A stretch of DNA of 64,000 nucleotides. Origin: Apostichopus japonicus. Taxonomy: Eukaryota > Echinodermata > Holothuroidea > Aspidochirotida > Stichopodidae. The translations under genes and the position numbers were made by a program. Shown piece after piece: positions 24,538 to 36,659 of the stretch. The notes below the pieces were generated by a model. The model had not been told where the DNA came from. It searched no databases and saw nothing but the letters and a program-made list of their open reading frames with translations. Where the stretch lies: positions 2,858,501 through 2,922,500 of the forward strand of contig NC_092569.1 in the NCBI RefSeq assembly GCF_037975245.1, read 5' to 3'. The number at the start of each line of letters is the position of its first letter. Positions within the stretch are counted from its first letter, which is position 1.

Positions 24538-24654
24538 TATATAAAAGTTGTTTCGACCATTGAAACTGTGTCGGACTGTCGGGTGGGCGATATGAATGGC
24601 AATGCTACAGACCTTTCAGAATATCTGAGAGTCGTTCAGGAATGGAAGGCGTAG
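24538..24654 (+). promoter_or_regulatory. TATA box with short downstream leader (candidate promoter)
   Basis: TATATAAAAG at 24538-24547 is a canonical TATA box. About 45-50 bp later an ATG with G at -3 (24592) opens a 20-codon frame closed by TAG at 24652-24654, directly followed by a donor-like GTGGGT. The sequence is CpG-containing compared with its flanks. A promoter plus non-coding or uORF-bearing first exon is possible, but an isolated TATA match in AT-rich DNA is weak evidence. Confidence 0.2.
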
Positions 24655-24659
24655 GTGGG

Positions 24660-26330
24660 TGCATATGGAGGGGGGATACTTAAAATATGCTTCGATTAAA
24701 GGAATTGCTGCCTACAACCCCCCCCCCCCCAACATCTCTCCCCTACCACGAACCACCCTAGGTTCATGTATATGCATATATATTGCCTTAATTTCCAATT
24801 AGAGTCTCAGAGCCTTGGGGGCCGTGATTTTTTATTCGAGTACTTTCGTGAGGTCAGACTTCCGAGGTTAGGTCAAACTAAACTGGACGTGGCTTTGTCT
24901 TGATTGTAAAGGTGTAATAACGAAGAAAAAGCTTCCATAAGTGTTCATGTTGACATGCTGGGAGTATGGTAGGTCCATGATTCACGGTCATGCGCAGTTA
25001 AGTACTGATAGTTTACGTTTTAACTGTGTGTAAAAGGAAGTCCGTCCGTACGATAAACATGCAATAATGGATAACAAACACATGTTAACATGTTTGAGGG
25101 CCTCATCTAAGATTATCGTTTTGTATCGCTATATGAGTTTTACCCTTGGAAGTTGAAATAAAACAATGTGAAAAATCTCTAATCTCAAATATGCTAGAAA
25201 TGGCCAAAATGGTCTGATAAGATCCCTCCATCTCAACTTTGATAACATGTTTAGTGCAGTAATCGACCTAGTCATGGCCAAGTCGCTTGTTATACCTTTT
25301 CTCGCCAGTGTGCAAACTGTATACATACCCCAGAGTCCGTTTCTGCCTACCACGAATGTGCTTGCCTAGGCTGTACATGCCCGAAGATCTGTCCGAAACA
25401 ACCGACCCAGCCTCAATATTTACAATTTTCTGGATGACATTAACATCAGAGGCAATTCGGCCTACACTCTTTGGGCAATATAGACCCCTTTTTTTTAGAT
25501 TGATCCCTAATTATACTAGTTCTGAAATAGCGAACCATGATTTTGATTTTTTCATCATGGTTATATACATTCAATAATAACTGGGGAAGTGTGGCCCGAA
25601 CGGTGAAGCTGAGAATACTTTTCATGCAGTCTCAAAAAAATAAAATGTACGATGGCCATTAACTATACGCGTGAGTCACAGTATTTTTGGACATTAAAAC
25701 AAAGTCTTAGGGCCGAAGAACAATGACTTAAATAAACATTTACGTGCTTGACTTTTCATTGATCGAATCACACAATCCTTTTATAAACTGATGAAAAATT
25801 CATTTCATAAATTATTTCAGTAAATTCCATGAAAACGAAATCTTATCTCCCATTTTTCACAGCACCGTTATAACAGAAACTAACGATTTCTTTTGAGTCG
25901 ATACGGGCCTCAACATTGTTGAATCTTTTACTCTTAGCAACTTAGATGCTGTATATAGCATAAAACATGTAGCATTTCATTTAACCCTATTTATAGTCAG
26001 CTAAACATTGATTGTGCTTTGTATTGTCTGTATGGGGGTTACTACAGTTCATACCGTTTGTAAGTGATAGACATTGGGCAGCTGATGTGTGTGTGTGTGT
26101 GGGTGAGTATTGCTCTCGGGTGTCCGTCCAATACAGTATCCCAGACTAGGTGTGATCATGATTGTGAAAGATTGTAATAATTATCAGAGAAGGACGCTAT
26201 ACGTCTCCGGAGAAGCCATAGTTTATGATTTTATTTTAGCCAAAAGGCGAGAAAACAGCTTATGGTCATCATGTTAGTGACAGCTAATTTTTGATGATAT
26301 TAAAACAGGCGTGAAATATACATGCAATTT
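24660..26330. other. unassigned interval
   Basis: No supported gene. A C run (24719-24730) and a GT microsatellite (26087-26103) are present. Frames at 25129-25577 on both strands are unrecognised. Confidence 0.5.
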
Positions 26331-26336
26331 CATAAA

Positions 26337-26456
26337 CTTCACAAAGCCTATACGAATCATTGAATCTCTTTAACTGCCCTGCGGATAGGTAGACTGGAAA
26401 AGAAAGATTGGTCAAATAAAAATAAAAAAATGAAATTGGTCATGCACCAAAAAAAA
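26337..26456 (+). repeat. dispersed repeat, inverted partner at 29480-29591
   Basis: About 120 bp match the reverse complement of 29480-29591 at high identity, including TTGAATCTCTTTAACTGCC, GCGGATAGGTAGACT and TTGGTCATGCAC. The two copies face each other across 3.0 kb. No open transposase lies between them. Confidence 0.75.
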
Positions 26457-27223
26457 TAATAATAAGTAAATAAACCAATGAGATATAGATTAATAAAAGT
26501 ATATTTTCTGTGTCAGTTAAAATCTTTTGTGGTTTGAGAAAAATATGAACTTTAATGGATATTGCAGGAACGTAACTTATACAGTGGATATTATAGATAA
26601 ATTCACATTGATTTCTCCAGTGTCAAATCGGCAGCATTATACCGGGAAGGCTATTAGTCGAGAAGGTGTTACAGTTTGTAGTTCCCAAATGAAGGCTATA
26701 AACAGGGGCATTGATAGCTATTTCGGACTATGGGGACAAGCATGTAATGCCCACCCCCCCCCCTCCCAACCGATCCACCCTAGTCTCTTTCCCTGCCCCT
26801 TTTTTAAGAATTCATTTATCCTTTAAGTATATTATGAAATGAATGCATAATTTTATCCCGATTTTTTTTTAATTCCATCATTAACCCGGTGCCTCCGGGT
26901 TCTCGTCCTCCTGGCCCCCTCCCTCCCCCTCCACACCTCGGGCCTCCTCCGTTGGTTACATATGCCTATCAGTCAATATGCTAACGCAAGTGCCAGGTCT
27001 ACTATCTATCTCACATATAAACTTGACAATAAGTGGAAGAGATTGTTTTCTTTTGTTTTATTTGTTACCATTAGATAAAAGCCTTTCAAATTGATTTATA
27101 CATACATAAAATGAATTTGCAACGAAGGAGAAATTTGTACAAAGCATGCGCTAACATCACTGGGTTAGATATTCGAATTCAAATGAAATAACAGAGCTAC
27201 AAATATACTAACCTCTATTAGAA

Positions 27224-27580
27224 TTAACAATAATAATGAGAGGGCTTGATATACGCTTCTATACAGTAGGTTATAATTGCTTTGGTCGTGAAAAAGGCAG
27301 GGTCATCCAACCCTACAAACTTCACATTGACCTGCATGATACAGGCGCATGGCGGCAATTTTCGTAAGGTTAAACCAAGGATAGAGGAGGCGGGGTGGGG
27401 TGGGGTAGGGTAGTGTAGGTTAGAGTAAGAATGGGGAGAATCCATCGTCTCTACAGATACATTAGTGCGGATGTTGATAAGGTGCGCCGCAAGCCTGTCG
27501 AAATCAGTTTGGAGAAGTTCACCGTGACCGAGTGGAGGTGCGTTGAGGTCATGGAGTTGGAGTGAAGGTGTCACATCCAC
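27224..27580 (-). other. unrecognised open region, both strands
   Basis: The - strand is open for 118 codons (no ATG at the start), and a + strand ATG frame of 44 codons (ending near 27563) overlaps it. The stretch is locally CpG-rich and contains a GGGGT-rich run (27391-27415) that keeps frames open. Neither peptide is recognised, and no clean acceptor/donor pair was found. Confidence 0.15.
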
Positions 27581-29479
27581 CTTTTCATCGGCATGAGCTT
27601 AAAACTTCTTTGTAGAATCTCATTAGGAACTGCAAGATCATTCAATTATTAAAACGGTCATATAGCGAAGTAGGGCGTTGGGTTGAACGGAACACAGGTG
27701 AAACGTAACCCTACCCACAACCCCACACCCCCTCCACACGCACACACACGCCTATACCCAACACGCACTTTAGGAGAAAACTGAAACCGAATAAATTATG
27801 ATTTCGGTAAGATTTGAGGTGCTTGAGTGGCTTCCCCTTGAAATGAAAGTCCCGGTTTTTATGCTCTTCGATCTATGAGTCCCCCTCCCCCACTCCACCT
27901 CCCCTGCTTCCGTAGACTACAGGATTAGTGTAATTGAGTTCTCTTAATTTATTTCGTCCGTTTGGGGGGAGGGGGGGGAAAGACGGACATGTCTTTGAGT
28001 CTATGTTGTGATCACGTATAAGTGAGAGAAAACCTTTGTTTTTATACTTCACTTTAAATAACAGACTTAACGTCAATATCGGTGATTTTTACCTTAAAAG
28101 ATTTAACATGAAGGAAACTTTTACCATACTCTTTTACCAATACAAACAAATTAATTGAATGAAAAAATGCAATATTTATGTATAAACATAACCTTATTTC
28201 CTATATGTAATATCAGAAGAGGTTGGGGGAAAGAAAGTCGATAAAACCCACTTTAGATAAATAGATAATATATTTTATAAATCCTTATCTATTTGAGATA
28301 TTTGACCCTAAAATCAGATGAAAATCAAACTAACCTCTTGAAACCCTCTGTAACGATAATCCCTTGAGGTTTCGTTTTTTCTACCTAGATTTCAATTGTA
28401 ATGTAAAATTACAGCCCCTTGATTTTTTTTTTAACCGTCAGTCGGTGACACATTCTGACGTCACCAGGCGGACTCTACGCAACAACAACACACACACACA
28501 CACACAAAAAGAGAAAGGGGGCAAAAAGATCAAAAGAGGAAAAACCGATTCATATGAATTATTTAATTTCGTTCATTACTGAAAGGACTATATTATGTCA
28601 ATGTGACGTCATGCTTTCCTTCATTGTCTGTCATTGTATTAGTGACCGTGACGTAATCGATCCAGGTTTATCCTATGGTCGTGCTTCGTTTGTCATATAT
28701 TAAAGACTAAGTTGTCATGAAGGCAGGATTTACGTAAGTCGTTACACTAACCTAGCGTATAGTATATGATAGTGACTCTACGCATAATGTAGCTGTATAT
28801 ACACGAACGACTCATTATAATGTTATCATACCAATGGTGTGCAGTGTGTTGTTTGTTTAGTAGTTTGAATAAACTATAGACAAAGAGAACAATCATGGAA
28901 CAGGCGTTCGTATTAAACCATAGACGTAAAGGGGAATTTCCGATTGGGAGGGGCCATGACTGGCTGGCTATGGTGAGGGGGTTTCCCAAGGACTAACGGC
29001 AGCTGCATCAGTTTTTCTGAGATATTTCCTGTTCTCTTGTATAGCATTTTTTTTTCAAATACGAAAAACGACATGGCAGATAACAGGAATTAGACTATGA
29101 ATGTTTCCGGATGTATTTTTTCCGAATTATATCAACTTGAAGTTGTTTTCCCTTCAACGTATACTTCCAATTTAATATTAGGTAACCACAACCATACGTT
29201 AATGTTAATAAGTAATTGATAAAGCAAGTTCAAATAAATTGTTGGCTAAAAGTTTCTCTAGTCGGAAAAATGTAGATGCAGACGACTATGACTTTCTCCT
29301 GTGTTTTTGTTTCCGTCACTAGTATTGTATATATAAAGGGAGTATAAAACCACGCTGGTCTCGGTTCCGATTTGAGATCGACTTGGTGTTGACTTGCGAC
29401 CGACTTATATCTTTTTACTGAGGAGGATTGTGTGTGGGGAGGGGGTGGGGGGCATGTGCTTCCCGACCAACCTCTCTCT

Positions 29480-29591
29480 TTTTGTGCATGACCAATTTTT
29501 TTTTTTTTTGACCCGGAATCTTTCTTTTCTAGTCTACCTATCCGCAAGGCAGTTAAAGAGATTCAATCATTCGCATATAGGCTTTGTGAAG
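29480..29591 (-). repeat. dispersed repeat, inverted partner of 26337-26456
   Basis: This is the reverse-orientation copy of the repeat at 26337-26456, interrupted by a T run at about 29497-29509 that differs in length between copies. Confidence 0.75.
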
Positions 29592-31139
29592 ATTAAATCT
29601 GATCTAAGTATCGAAGATGATCTACTGAAATGAAATCTCTCAAAAAAAGCATTTACTCAGTCATGACTGTATAACCCAGACGCAAGCATTCAATCAAAAG
29701 GGCTTTTACGTAATAACTCAATAATTGGATGCACAGCAAAGGTACTCCCTCACCCAGAACAGCTTTTTTTTGTGGAACATTGCTCACGGGCAACGACGTT
29801 TCCAAATAGAGGACGCACTTCACTTTATTAGTTGGCAAAACGTCTCAGAGATGCGTTAGGCCTTTGCGCTTGTACTCTTTCACACCGGAATATTCTGCCC
29901 CTATCAGGAAAAGTACCAAGTGGCAAAATAGGGGGGGGGGGACAGCTTTTTCATATGCTACCAAACCGTGTCAGTTATCCAATAATTCTTCTACAATTCC
30001 ACATTTTTCTTAACGAAAAGTTGTGTCAAAGAGGTAATTGTATGAAAGATATATGATATCTAAGATAATGATGAGGATTTAAAAAAAAGATATGAAGTCG
30101 CTTTGTGTGTTTGTATATCACCGTCTACTCCATGACCGTGCATAACAAAAACCTGTATTGTTAATAAAGACATTAATTATTACAGTAATTTAATTTCTAC
30201 CTTAATTATTGCATTAAGTGACCTAAGAGATGCTTAATTCTTCACTGGTGATGGTTCTTAAATTTTCTAGACAGAAATTCGAGAAATATTCCCCAAGGTC
30301 AACACGATCAACCTTTTTATTATAGCACACATCTGGCTCAAGAGTAGTATACAGTGAACGAGAGATTTCTTGGGTGAGATTGAAAAAAAACTCATTTTAT
30401 TATATGTAATTTGCACAAAAGGTCTCGGTCCCTTGTTCTCGGACAGCTTGATATAATATCGAAACTTCAGTCAAGGGATGAAGCTCTTGGTCAGGAACCA
30501 GACTTGGTCTCGGACTTCTGATCCAGATGAGAGGTATCCACCCCCCCCCCCCACACACACACACACACCTCCTCCCCTCTTCAACACTACAAACAAGAGC
30601 CCAAGGGCACTGTGGTTCCTTGCTTGGGGTATATGACAATACACATAATATTATCAAGCAAGATTGGGCTGAAATAGTCCAAGTAATTGTGGTCCTACAT
30701 GTTCCCATAAAGTAACCAACACTATAGCCAACACTTTTGTGATCACAAAATGTGATCGGATTTTTTATCAAAAGGCATTTTTGAGATCTAAATATGGCGT
30801 CGAAAATGTAAGAAATATAAGAGACCTACAAGCGTGTCAACAGATATGATAACAATGGTGACCTCAGATGACATGACCTTTAAGTTTCAAAATGTTCCAC
30901 CACACCATTCACAACTTGTCCCAAAATATCAACCATGTCACACCTTGGCATTGAGATTTAATTGCATTAAATGTCAAAAAATTAACTTTGAACTTGTATG
31001 TAACTTCACACACAAAGGTCACCCGGAGGTCAACCAATTGACATTTTTGATCGGTGAGACCTAAATAGAGCATGACTGTAAAAATTCAAACATTTTTTCT
31101 TTGCCCATTTTCTCCCCCCATAATACTACTTTTTTAACA

Positions 31140-33060
31140 TTAGCTGACCTTTGGTGACCTTGGATCACATAACCGTTAAGTTTGAAAATATTCCCCTATA
31201 CCATTTGCAACTTGTCCAAAAAAATCAACCTTGTCACACCTTGGCACTGGGAGTTATTGCATTAAATGTGTGAAAATTAACTTTGACCTCAAATAACTTC
31301 GCACACGAAGGTCAAATGGGGGTCAACCCATTGACATTTATGATCAGAAGTTACCTTTGACATCTGAAAATAGCATCGAAACTGTAAAAATCCCCAAAAC
31401 ACGGAAAGGTCACCAGAGGTCAAATTGAGGTCAAGGGTCACCCAGATGCGGGTCTACAATTGGATTACATTGAGGCAACTCCCAACCCTAACAGACATTT
31501 TGTTCTCAAGTTATTGCAAAAATACTAGTTTTTTATCATTAATTGACCTTTGGTGACCTTGTATCACATAACCGTTAAGTTTGAAATATTCCCCTATACC
31601 ATTTGCAACTACTCCAAAAATATTAACCTTGTCACACCTTGGAACTGGGAGTTATTGCATTAAATGTCTGAAAATTAACTTTGACCTCATATAACTTCGC
31701 ACACGAAGGTCACACGGGGGTCAACCCATTGACATTTATGATCAGAAGTTACCTTTAACATCTGAAAATAGCATCAAAACTGTAAAAATCCACAAAACAC
31801 TAAAAAGGTCACCAAAGGTCAAATTGAGGTCAAGGGTCACCCAGATGCGGGTCGACAATTGGATTACACTGAAGCAACTCCCAACCCTAACGGACAATTT
31901 GTTCTCAAGTTATCGCAAAAATACTAGTTTTTTATCATTAATTGACCTTTGGTGACCTCGGATCACATTACCGTTAAGTTTGAAAATATTCCCCTATACC
32001 ATTTGCAACTTGTTTCAAAATATCAACCGTGTAACACCTTGGCACTGGGAGTTATTACACTAAATGTCTGAAAATTAACTTTGACCTCATATAACTTAAC
32101 ATACAAAGGTCACCTTGGGTCAACTTATTGACATTTTTGATTGATGAGACCTAAATTAGAGCATCAAACTATAAAAAATCAAACATTTTTTTCTTTGCCC
32201 ATTTTCTGCCCCCAAAATACTAGTTTTTTGACATTAATTGACCTTTGGTGACCTCGGATCACATGACCGTTAAGTTTGAAAATATTCCCCTATACCATTT
32301 GCAACTTGTCCAAAAATATCAACCATGTCACACCTTGGAACTGGGAGTTGTTGCATTAAATGTCTGAAAATTAACTTTGACCTCGTATAACTTCGCACAC
32401 GAAGGTCACACGGGTGTCAACCAATTGACATTTTTGATCGGAAGGTACCTTTGATATCCAAATCTAGCATCAAAACCAAACATTTTCTTTTTTGCTCGTT
32501 TCCTCCCAAAATAAGCACATTTTTTCTAATGTGACCTTTGACCTTTTGACCTTGGTTTCAGATGAAGTTTAATCTCCTGATTCCAAAAAACAAAACGAAA
32601 AGTCTGTACAACCATCCTAACTCCGACCGAAAAACTTTGACCCCATATAACTTCGCACATAAAGGTCACACGGGGTCAACCCTTTGACATTTATGATCAG
32701 AAGGTACCTTTGACATCTGAAAATAGCATCAAAACTGTAAAAATCCCCAAAAACACGTAAAGGTCACCAGAGGTCAAATTGAGGTCAAGGGTCACCCAGA
32801 TGCGGGTCAACAATTGGATAACATTGAAGCAACTCCCAACCCTAACGGACATTTCGTTCTCAAGTTATCGCAAAAAAACTAGTTTTTTATCATTAATTGA
32901 CCTTTGGTGACCTCGGATCACATGACCGTTAAGTTTGAAAATGTTCCCCTAACCAGTTAACAACTTTTCCCAAAATATCAATCTTGTCGCACATTGGCAC
33001 TGGGAGTTATTGCAGTTTTAATATGTTCGGTTTTTGGACCATAACTGACCTTTGGTGACC
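31140..33060 (+). repeat. TGACC-rich internal tandem array (~400-bp unit, rearranged)
   Basis: The block GACCTTTGGTGACCT starts near 31145, 31545, 31943, 32240, 32899 and 33047. Spacing is about 400, 398, 297, 659 and 148, so full units and deleted or fused variants coexist. Each unit repeats GACATTTATGATC or TTTTTGATC, AACTTTGACC and AACTTCGCACACGAAGGTCA blocks. The units are dense in TGACC/AGGTCA, the half-site bound by nuclear receptors, including close direct repeats. Confidence 0.85.
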
Positions 33061-33182
33061 TTTGTGGGCACCAAAAACAATAGGGCACACCTTCTCCATA
33101 TGGCGGATCTATAGTCCAAGTTTGGCCTCAATCCAACTTTCCCTTATTGAGATAGAGCGTACCCAAGAAAGTGTCACAGATG

Positions 33183-33190
33183 CACACACA

Positions 33191-33233
<43 letters not shown>
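33183..33233 (+). repeat. AC dinucleotide microsatellite
   Basis: A nearly pure AC run of about 50 bp sits inside the 3' end of the Helentron-like element. A shorter AC run is at the corresponding place in the copy at 53181-53203, so the microsatellite is part of the element rather than a chance neighbour. Confidence 0.9.
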
Positions 33234-33235
<2 letters not shown>

Positions 33236-34140
33236 CAACCTGACTGCATAGGTTCCTTTTGCTAAAGCAAGGAACCAAAAAGCATAAAACGAGTTATATA
33301 TTAGAACAACCTAGCGAATAGACCTAATTATAGATCAATTTATTGCCTAAATCAAGAGCATCAGAATACACCATTTCACGTCTAAAAGTTTGATTTTTCT
33401 CGGGGGACCCTCTAGACTCCCATAAATTGGAGTCGGTTCCATCAAACTGAGGAACGAAACTCTTCCTTTTGAAAATCCTGGATCCGCCCTCAGAGTATAT
33501 CCGAATAGGAGGAAAATGCGTGAGCATACGAACATACGACTATACTGGTCCGTACAACGTGTATTGGTCACGGTATTAGCTGTTGACCATTCAGACAGGC
33601 ATGCCTACCACGCTTTAGACATTTAATCCTTTCCAAACAAATTCGACTTTGTTTTGGTATTCTTCTTGTAAACAATCGTGGCATTAGTGTCAGCAAAACC
33701 GATAAAGTGTCTTGATATTGTTTATAAATCGCACAGGCTGTATGATTGATGTAAACTGCTGTAAGTTATAAACAACACTTTTATTTGTATAAAGTTTGTA
33801 TTTGGAGCACGATAACGATGGCGTTGATTTCACACGTTTATATTAATACGTAAGAGGAAAAATCTGAAAAAGCAAACAGACAAAAAAAAAATATGTTGCA
33901 ATAAGGCATTGGTCACTATATAGGATGAAAAAAGGGTTTAATAAAAATAAAACTTGTTTGGTACATATTTTAATGTGAATCAACTGAGTTTAATTCGTCA
34001 CAAGTTAAGCCTACAGGCACAGGTATAAAGTTACGGTTACAGGTATAAACGCAAAATTACTACTAGTACTACTACTAGTGCTACTACTACTACTTCTACT
34101 AGTAGTATATAGATAGGCCTATATTAATTAGATAGGCCTA

Positions 34141-34142
34141 TA

Positions 34143-34180
<38 letters not shown>

Positions 34181-34186
34181 TATAGG

Positions 34187-34217
<31 letters not shown>
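34141..34217. repeat. TA microsatellite, left of hAT MITE
   Basis: TA runs are interrupted by TATTAATTA and TAGGCCTA blocks that also occur to the right of the nested MITE (34518-34545), so the two sides were one tract before insertion. Confidence 0.85.
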
Positions 34218-34220
<3 letters not shown>

Positions 34221-34456
34221 GGTTGTCACCACGCCGGGCGGCGCCGGGCGGTGCTACCCAGGTCTCAAAATTTCCGCCCGGTACTCAAGGTCAATTTCAG
34301 CCTTACCGCCCGGCACAAATTAGCCTACAGTACCGCCAATAAGTAACTTGGTAAAGGTAAGCGCGATTCAGTGCAAAACGCAGCTTAACTGTAATTAACC
34401 CCGCGGATCTCTGTCACAAATTACCCGGCTCTAAAAATGGTCTGGTGACAACCCTG
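34218..34456. mobile_element. GC-rich hAT-type MITE nested in TA tract (239 bp)
   Basis: Perfect inverted ends CAGGGTTGTCACCA and TGGTGACAACCCTG bound a 239-bp insert. Both flanks read ATATATAT, consistent with an 8-bp hAT target duplication but uninformative in a TA repeat. The interior is GC-rich with repeated GCCGGGCGG and its inverse CCGCCCGG, in strong contrast to the AT-only surroundings. No coding capacity. Confidence 0.88.
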
Positions 34457-34460
34457 ATAT

Positions 34461-34515
<55 letters not shown>

Positions 34516-34535
34516 GATAGGCCTATATTAATTAG

Positions 34536-34575
<40 letters not shown>

Positions 34576-34663
34576 GATGATATATATATATATATATATA
34601 TATATAGATACAATAAATGATGATATATATATATATGTATATGTATATATATATATACATACA

Positions 34664-34736
<73 letters not shown>
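34457..34736. repeat. TA microsatellite, right of hAT MITE
   Basis: Long TA runs with interspersed AATGATGA and TAGGCCTATATTAATTAG islands. The Tyr/Ile-only open frames on both strands here are artefacts of the dinucleotide. Confidence 0.95.
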
Positions 34737-35587
34737 CATACTATAATAAGCCATTACATACCACTATATAATGATCTCTAGAGCTACTAAGTCTATAATT
34801 CTATACAGTTTACTGCTATATCAAACTCCATACACGTCATTCGTCTAGACCTCAAGATATGTTTTCACAAAGTTAAGATCATATAATTAACTGTTCTCGG
34901 GGAAATTGGTAAAACAGCAATCTCATGAATTATCGGGGTAAATTTTTTTAATCGTGGTGCATTCGTCTACAAAAAGAGCTTTACAAGAGTAGGAAAAAAA
35001 AGGTTCTGTTTTATTCCTCATTTTTCACCAGTATAGACAACAACAAAAAACAAATGAAGGGAACATAAACCCAGGGCTTAATACGAAATACGATATTTTT
35101 CTGTCTATTAATTCTTATTTTGAGCATCATTCTAATAATTATTGCGGTATGGAAAAAAAAAATCTGATTCATTCTCCCCTCAAGGTTTCAAGTTTGAAAG
35201 TATATATAAGCGGAGTAATTATACATAATGTACCGAACGTCGCCCTGTAACCATACAGCATCGAGGTGCCAATTCATTTTAAACTTTTTTTTTTGTTCTC
35301 TCTTCAGTCTCAACTATAATCTAGACGTTCTTATGAATCTATTAGCCAACTGCCTAAAAGGACAATTAATAAATTTATAGACAACACATGAGCTTACTGA
35401 AATGTGCAATTAAGAACTGGAAAAGAAGAAAATATACAAAAGATAGAGAGGGAACAAATTCAAGCCAGACTTGTAAGCGAACATAGCAGTCTAATGATAT
35501 AGTCAAATCTTACACAGAAATATAGGTCGTTAGGGAATGTCTGGCTCTATGAACTAATCATATAGAATGCTCGTACATACTTTGTAT

Positions 35588-35850
35588 GTCTTATATAGTC
35601 TTTATATAGTCTTTATATAGTATATATGTCTTTATAGTCTTTATATAGTCTTTATATAGTATATATGTCTTTATAGTCTTTATATAGTCTTTATATAGTA
35701 TATATGTCTTTATAGTCTTTATATAGTATATATGTCTTATATAGTCTTTATATAGTCTTTATATAGTATATATGTCTTTATAGTCTTTATATAGTCTTTA
35801 TAGTCTTTATGTAGTATATATGTCTTATATAGTCTTTATATATTTACATT
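35588..35850 (+). repeat. AT-rich VNTR, ~40-bp unit
   Basis: Blocks TTTATATAGTC and TATATATGTCTT alternate in units of about 40 bp, with some units one block shorter. It is a local minisatellite with no coding content. Confidence 0.85.
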
Positions 35851-36287
35851 GTTTTATTCTATTCTTTTCCCTTTGTTTTCTTCCGGATATTCCTCGCTAT
35901 GTTTGTATCCAAGTGCGTGTTGCATGTGCGCGCGCAGGTGTATATATTATACTTGATTTTTATATTCAGAATGAGGACTTTGAACAAAGGAATATTTCCA
36001 AGTCCTCAGCAGACGTTATTTGAAAACAATCACAATGTCCTCAGCAGAGTTCTACTATTGTTAAGTTTAGGGTATGTGGATTGGAACAATTAAAAAACGA
36101 AACATTTGGGTCCATCAGTTCGAATGTAAACGTTACATTCGGACTGAGCGACCCCAATGTGTCTACAAATATCTGTGTGCATGGGGGTGGGGGTGGGTGG
36201 GGGTGGTGCCTTCTTCTTAATGCGAACTAATCTTCGGGTCATATAACCAAGAAGAATTGACCAAACTCTAAAAAGAGAAGAAAAAAA

Positions 36288-36653
36288 ATGGTATTAACAA
36301 ATATAGGTCACATTCTGATGTACGTAACGGCCACTCATATGCAGTTGCGGTTGCTTCATTTGATGCTCGACGAATGCTTTACTGGAGAGAGAACTCAACT
36401 TCAGCTAGCATGCATGGGCAGGGATTGCAACCACCTGTATTTGCACTGGAAGGGAAAGGGGGACACGTTCAGTCCTCCAGGGGTGTTGGGTACCCTCTCC
36501 TTTAAGAACATTTTGTGGACTGTACGGTGCATGCTTGGACGTAAAATGTTGCTAGATGTTGCAACTTTTGAAACAATAAAAGTTTGCGACTGTTTAGGTT
36601 GTACAGTATATACATGCTACATATTTATGCATCGTACACTTGCATGCCAGTGA
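36288..36653 (+). CDS. 121-codon ORF, unrecognised
   Basis: An ATG-initiated frame runs from 36288 to a TGA at 36651-36653. The peptide has several Cys and hydrophobic patches but no motif that I recognise, no signal peptide and no clear splice context. AATAAA occurs inside it (36573-36578). Length is the only support, so it is probably chance. Confidence 0.12.
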   Translation: MVLTNIGHILMYVTATHMQLRLLHLMLDECFTGERTQLQLACMGRDCNHLYLHWKGKGDTFSPPGVLGTLSFKNILWTVRCMLGRKMLLDVATFETIKVCDCLGCTVYTCYIFMHRTLACQ

Positions 36654-36659
36654 GGGTGG

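Larger units (their letters stand above)
30614..33276 (+). mobile_element. Helentron/HINE-like non-autonomous element (2.66 kb)
   Basis: The left end GGTTCCTTGCTT (30614-30625) is matched in inverted form by the right end GCAAGGAACC (33267-33276). The right end also forms a hairpin with GGTTCCTTTTGC (33251-33262), loop about 4 bases. Just inside the 3' end lies an AC microsatellite, and most of the body is a tandem array. Short asymmetric terminal inverted repeats, a 3' hairpin, a microsatellite and internal tandem repeats are the reported architecture of Helentron-derived non-autonomous elements. A shorter copy with the same ends lies at 52524-53247. No Rep/helicase is encoded. The superfamily call is inference. 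Confidence 0.6.

Noticed and set aside
30540-30572. C run plus AC run as a separate element
   Set aside because: It is a simple repeat outside the inverted ends of the Helentron-like element, and nothing else defines it.
34431-34771. 107- and 65-codon open frames of Tyr/Ile only
   Set aside because: They are translations of a TA microsatellite on both strands.
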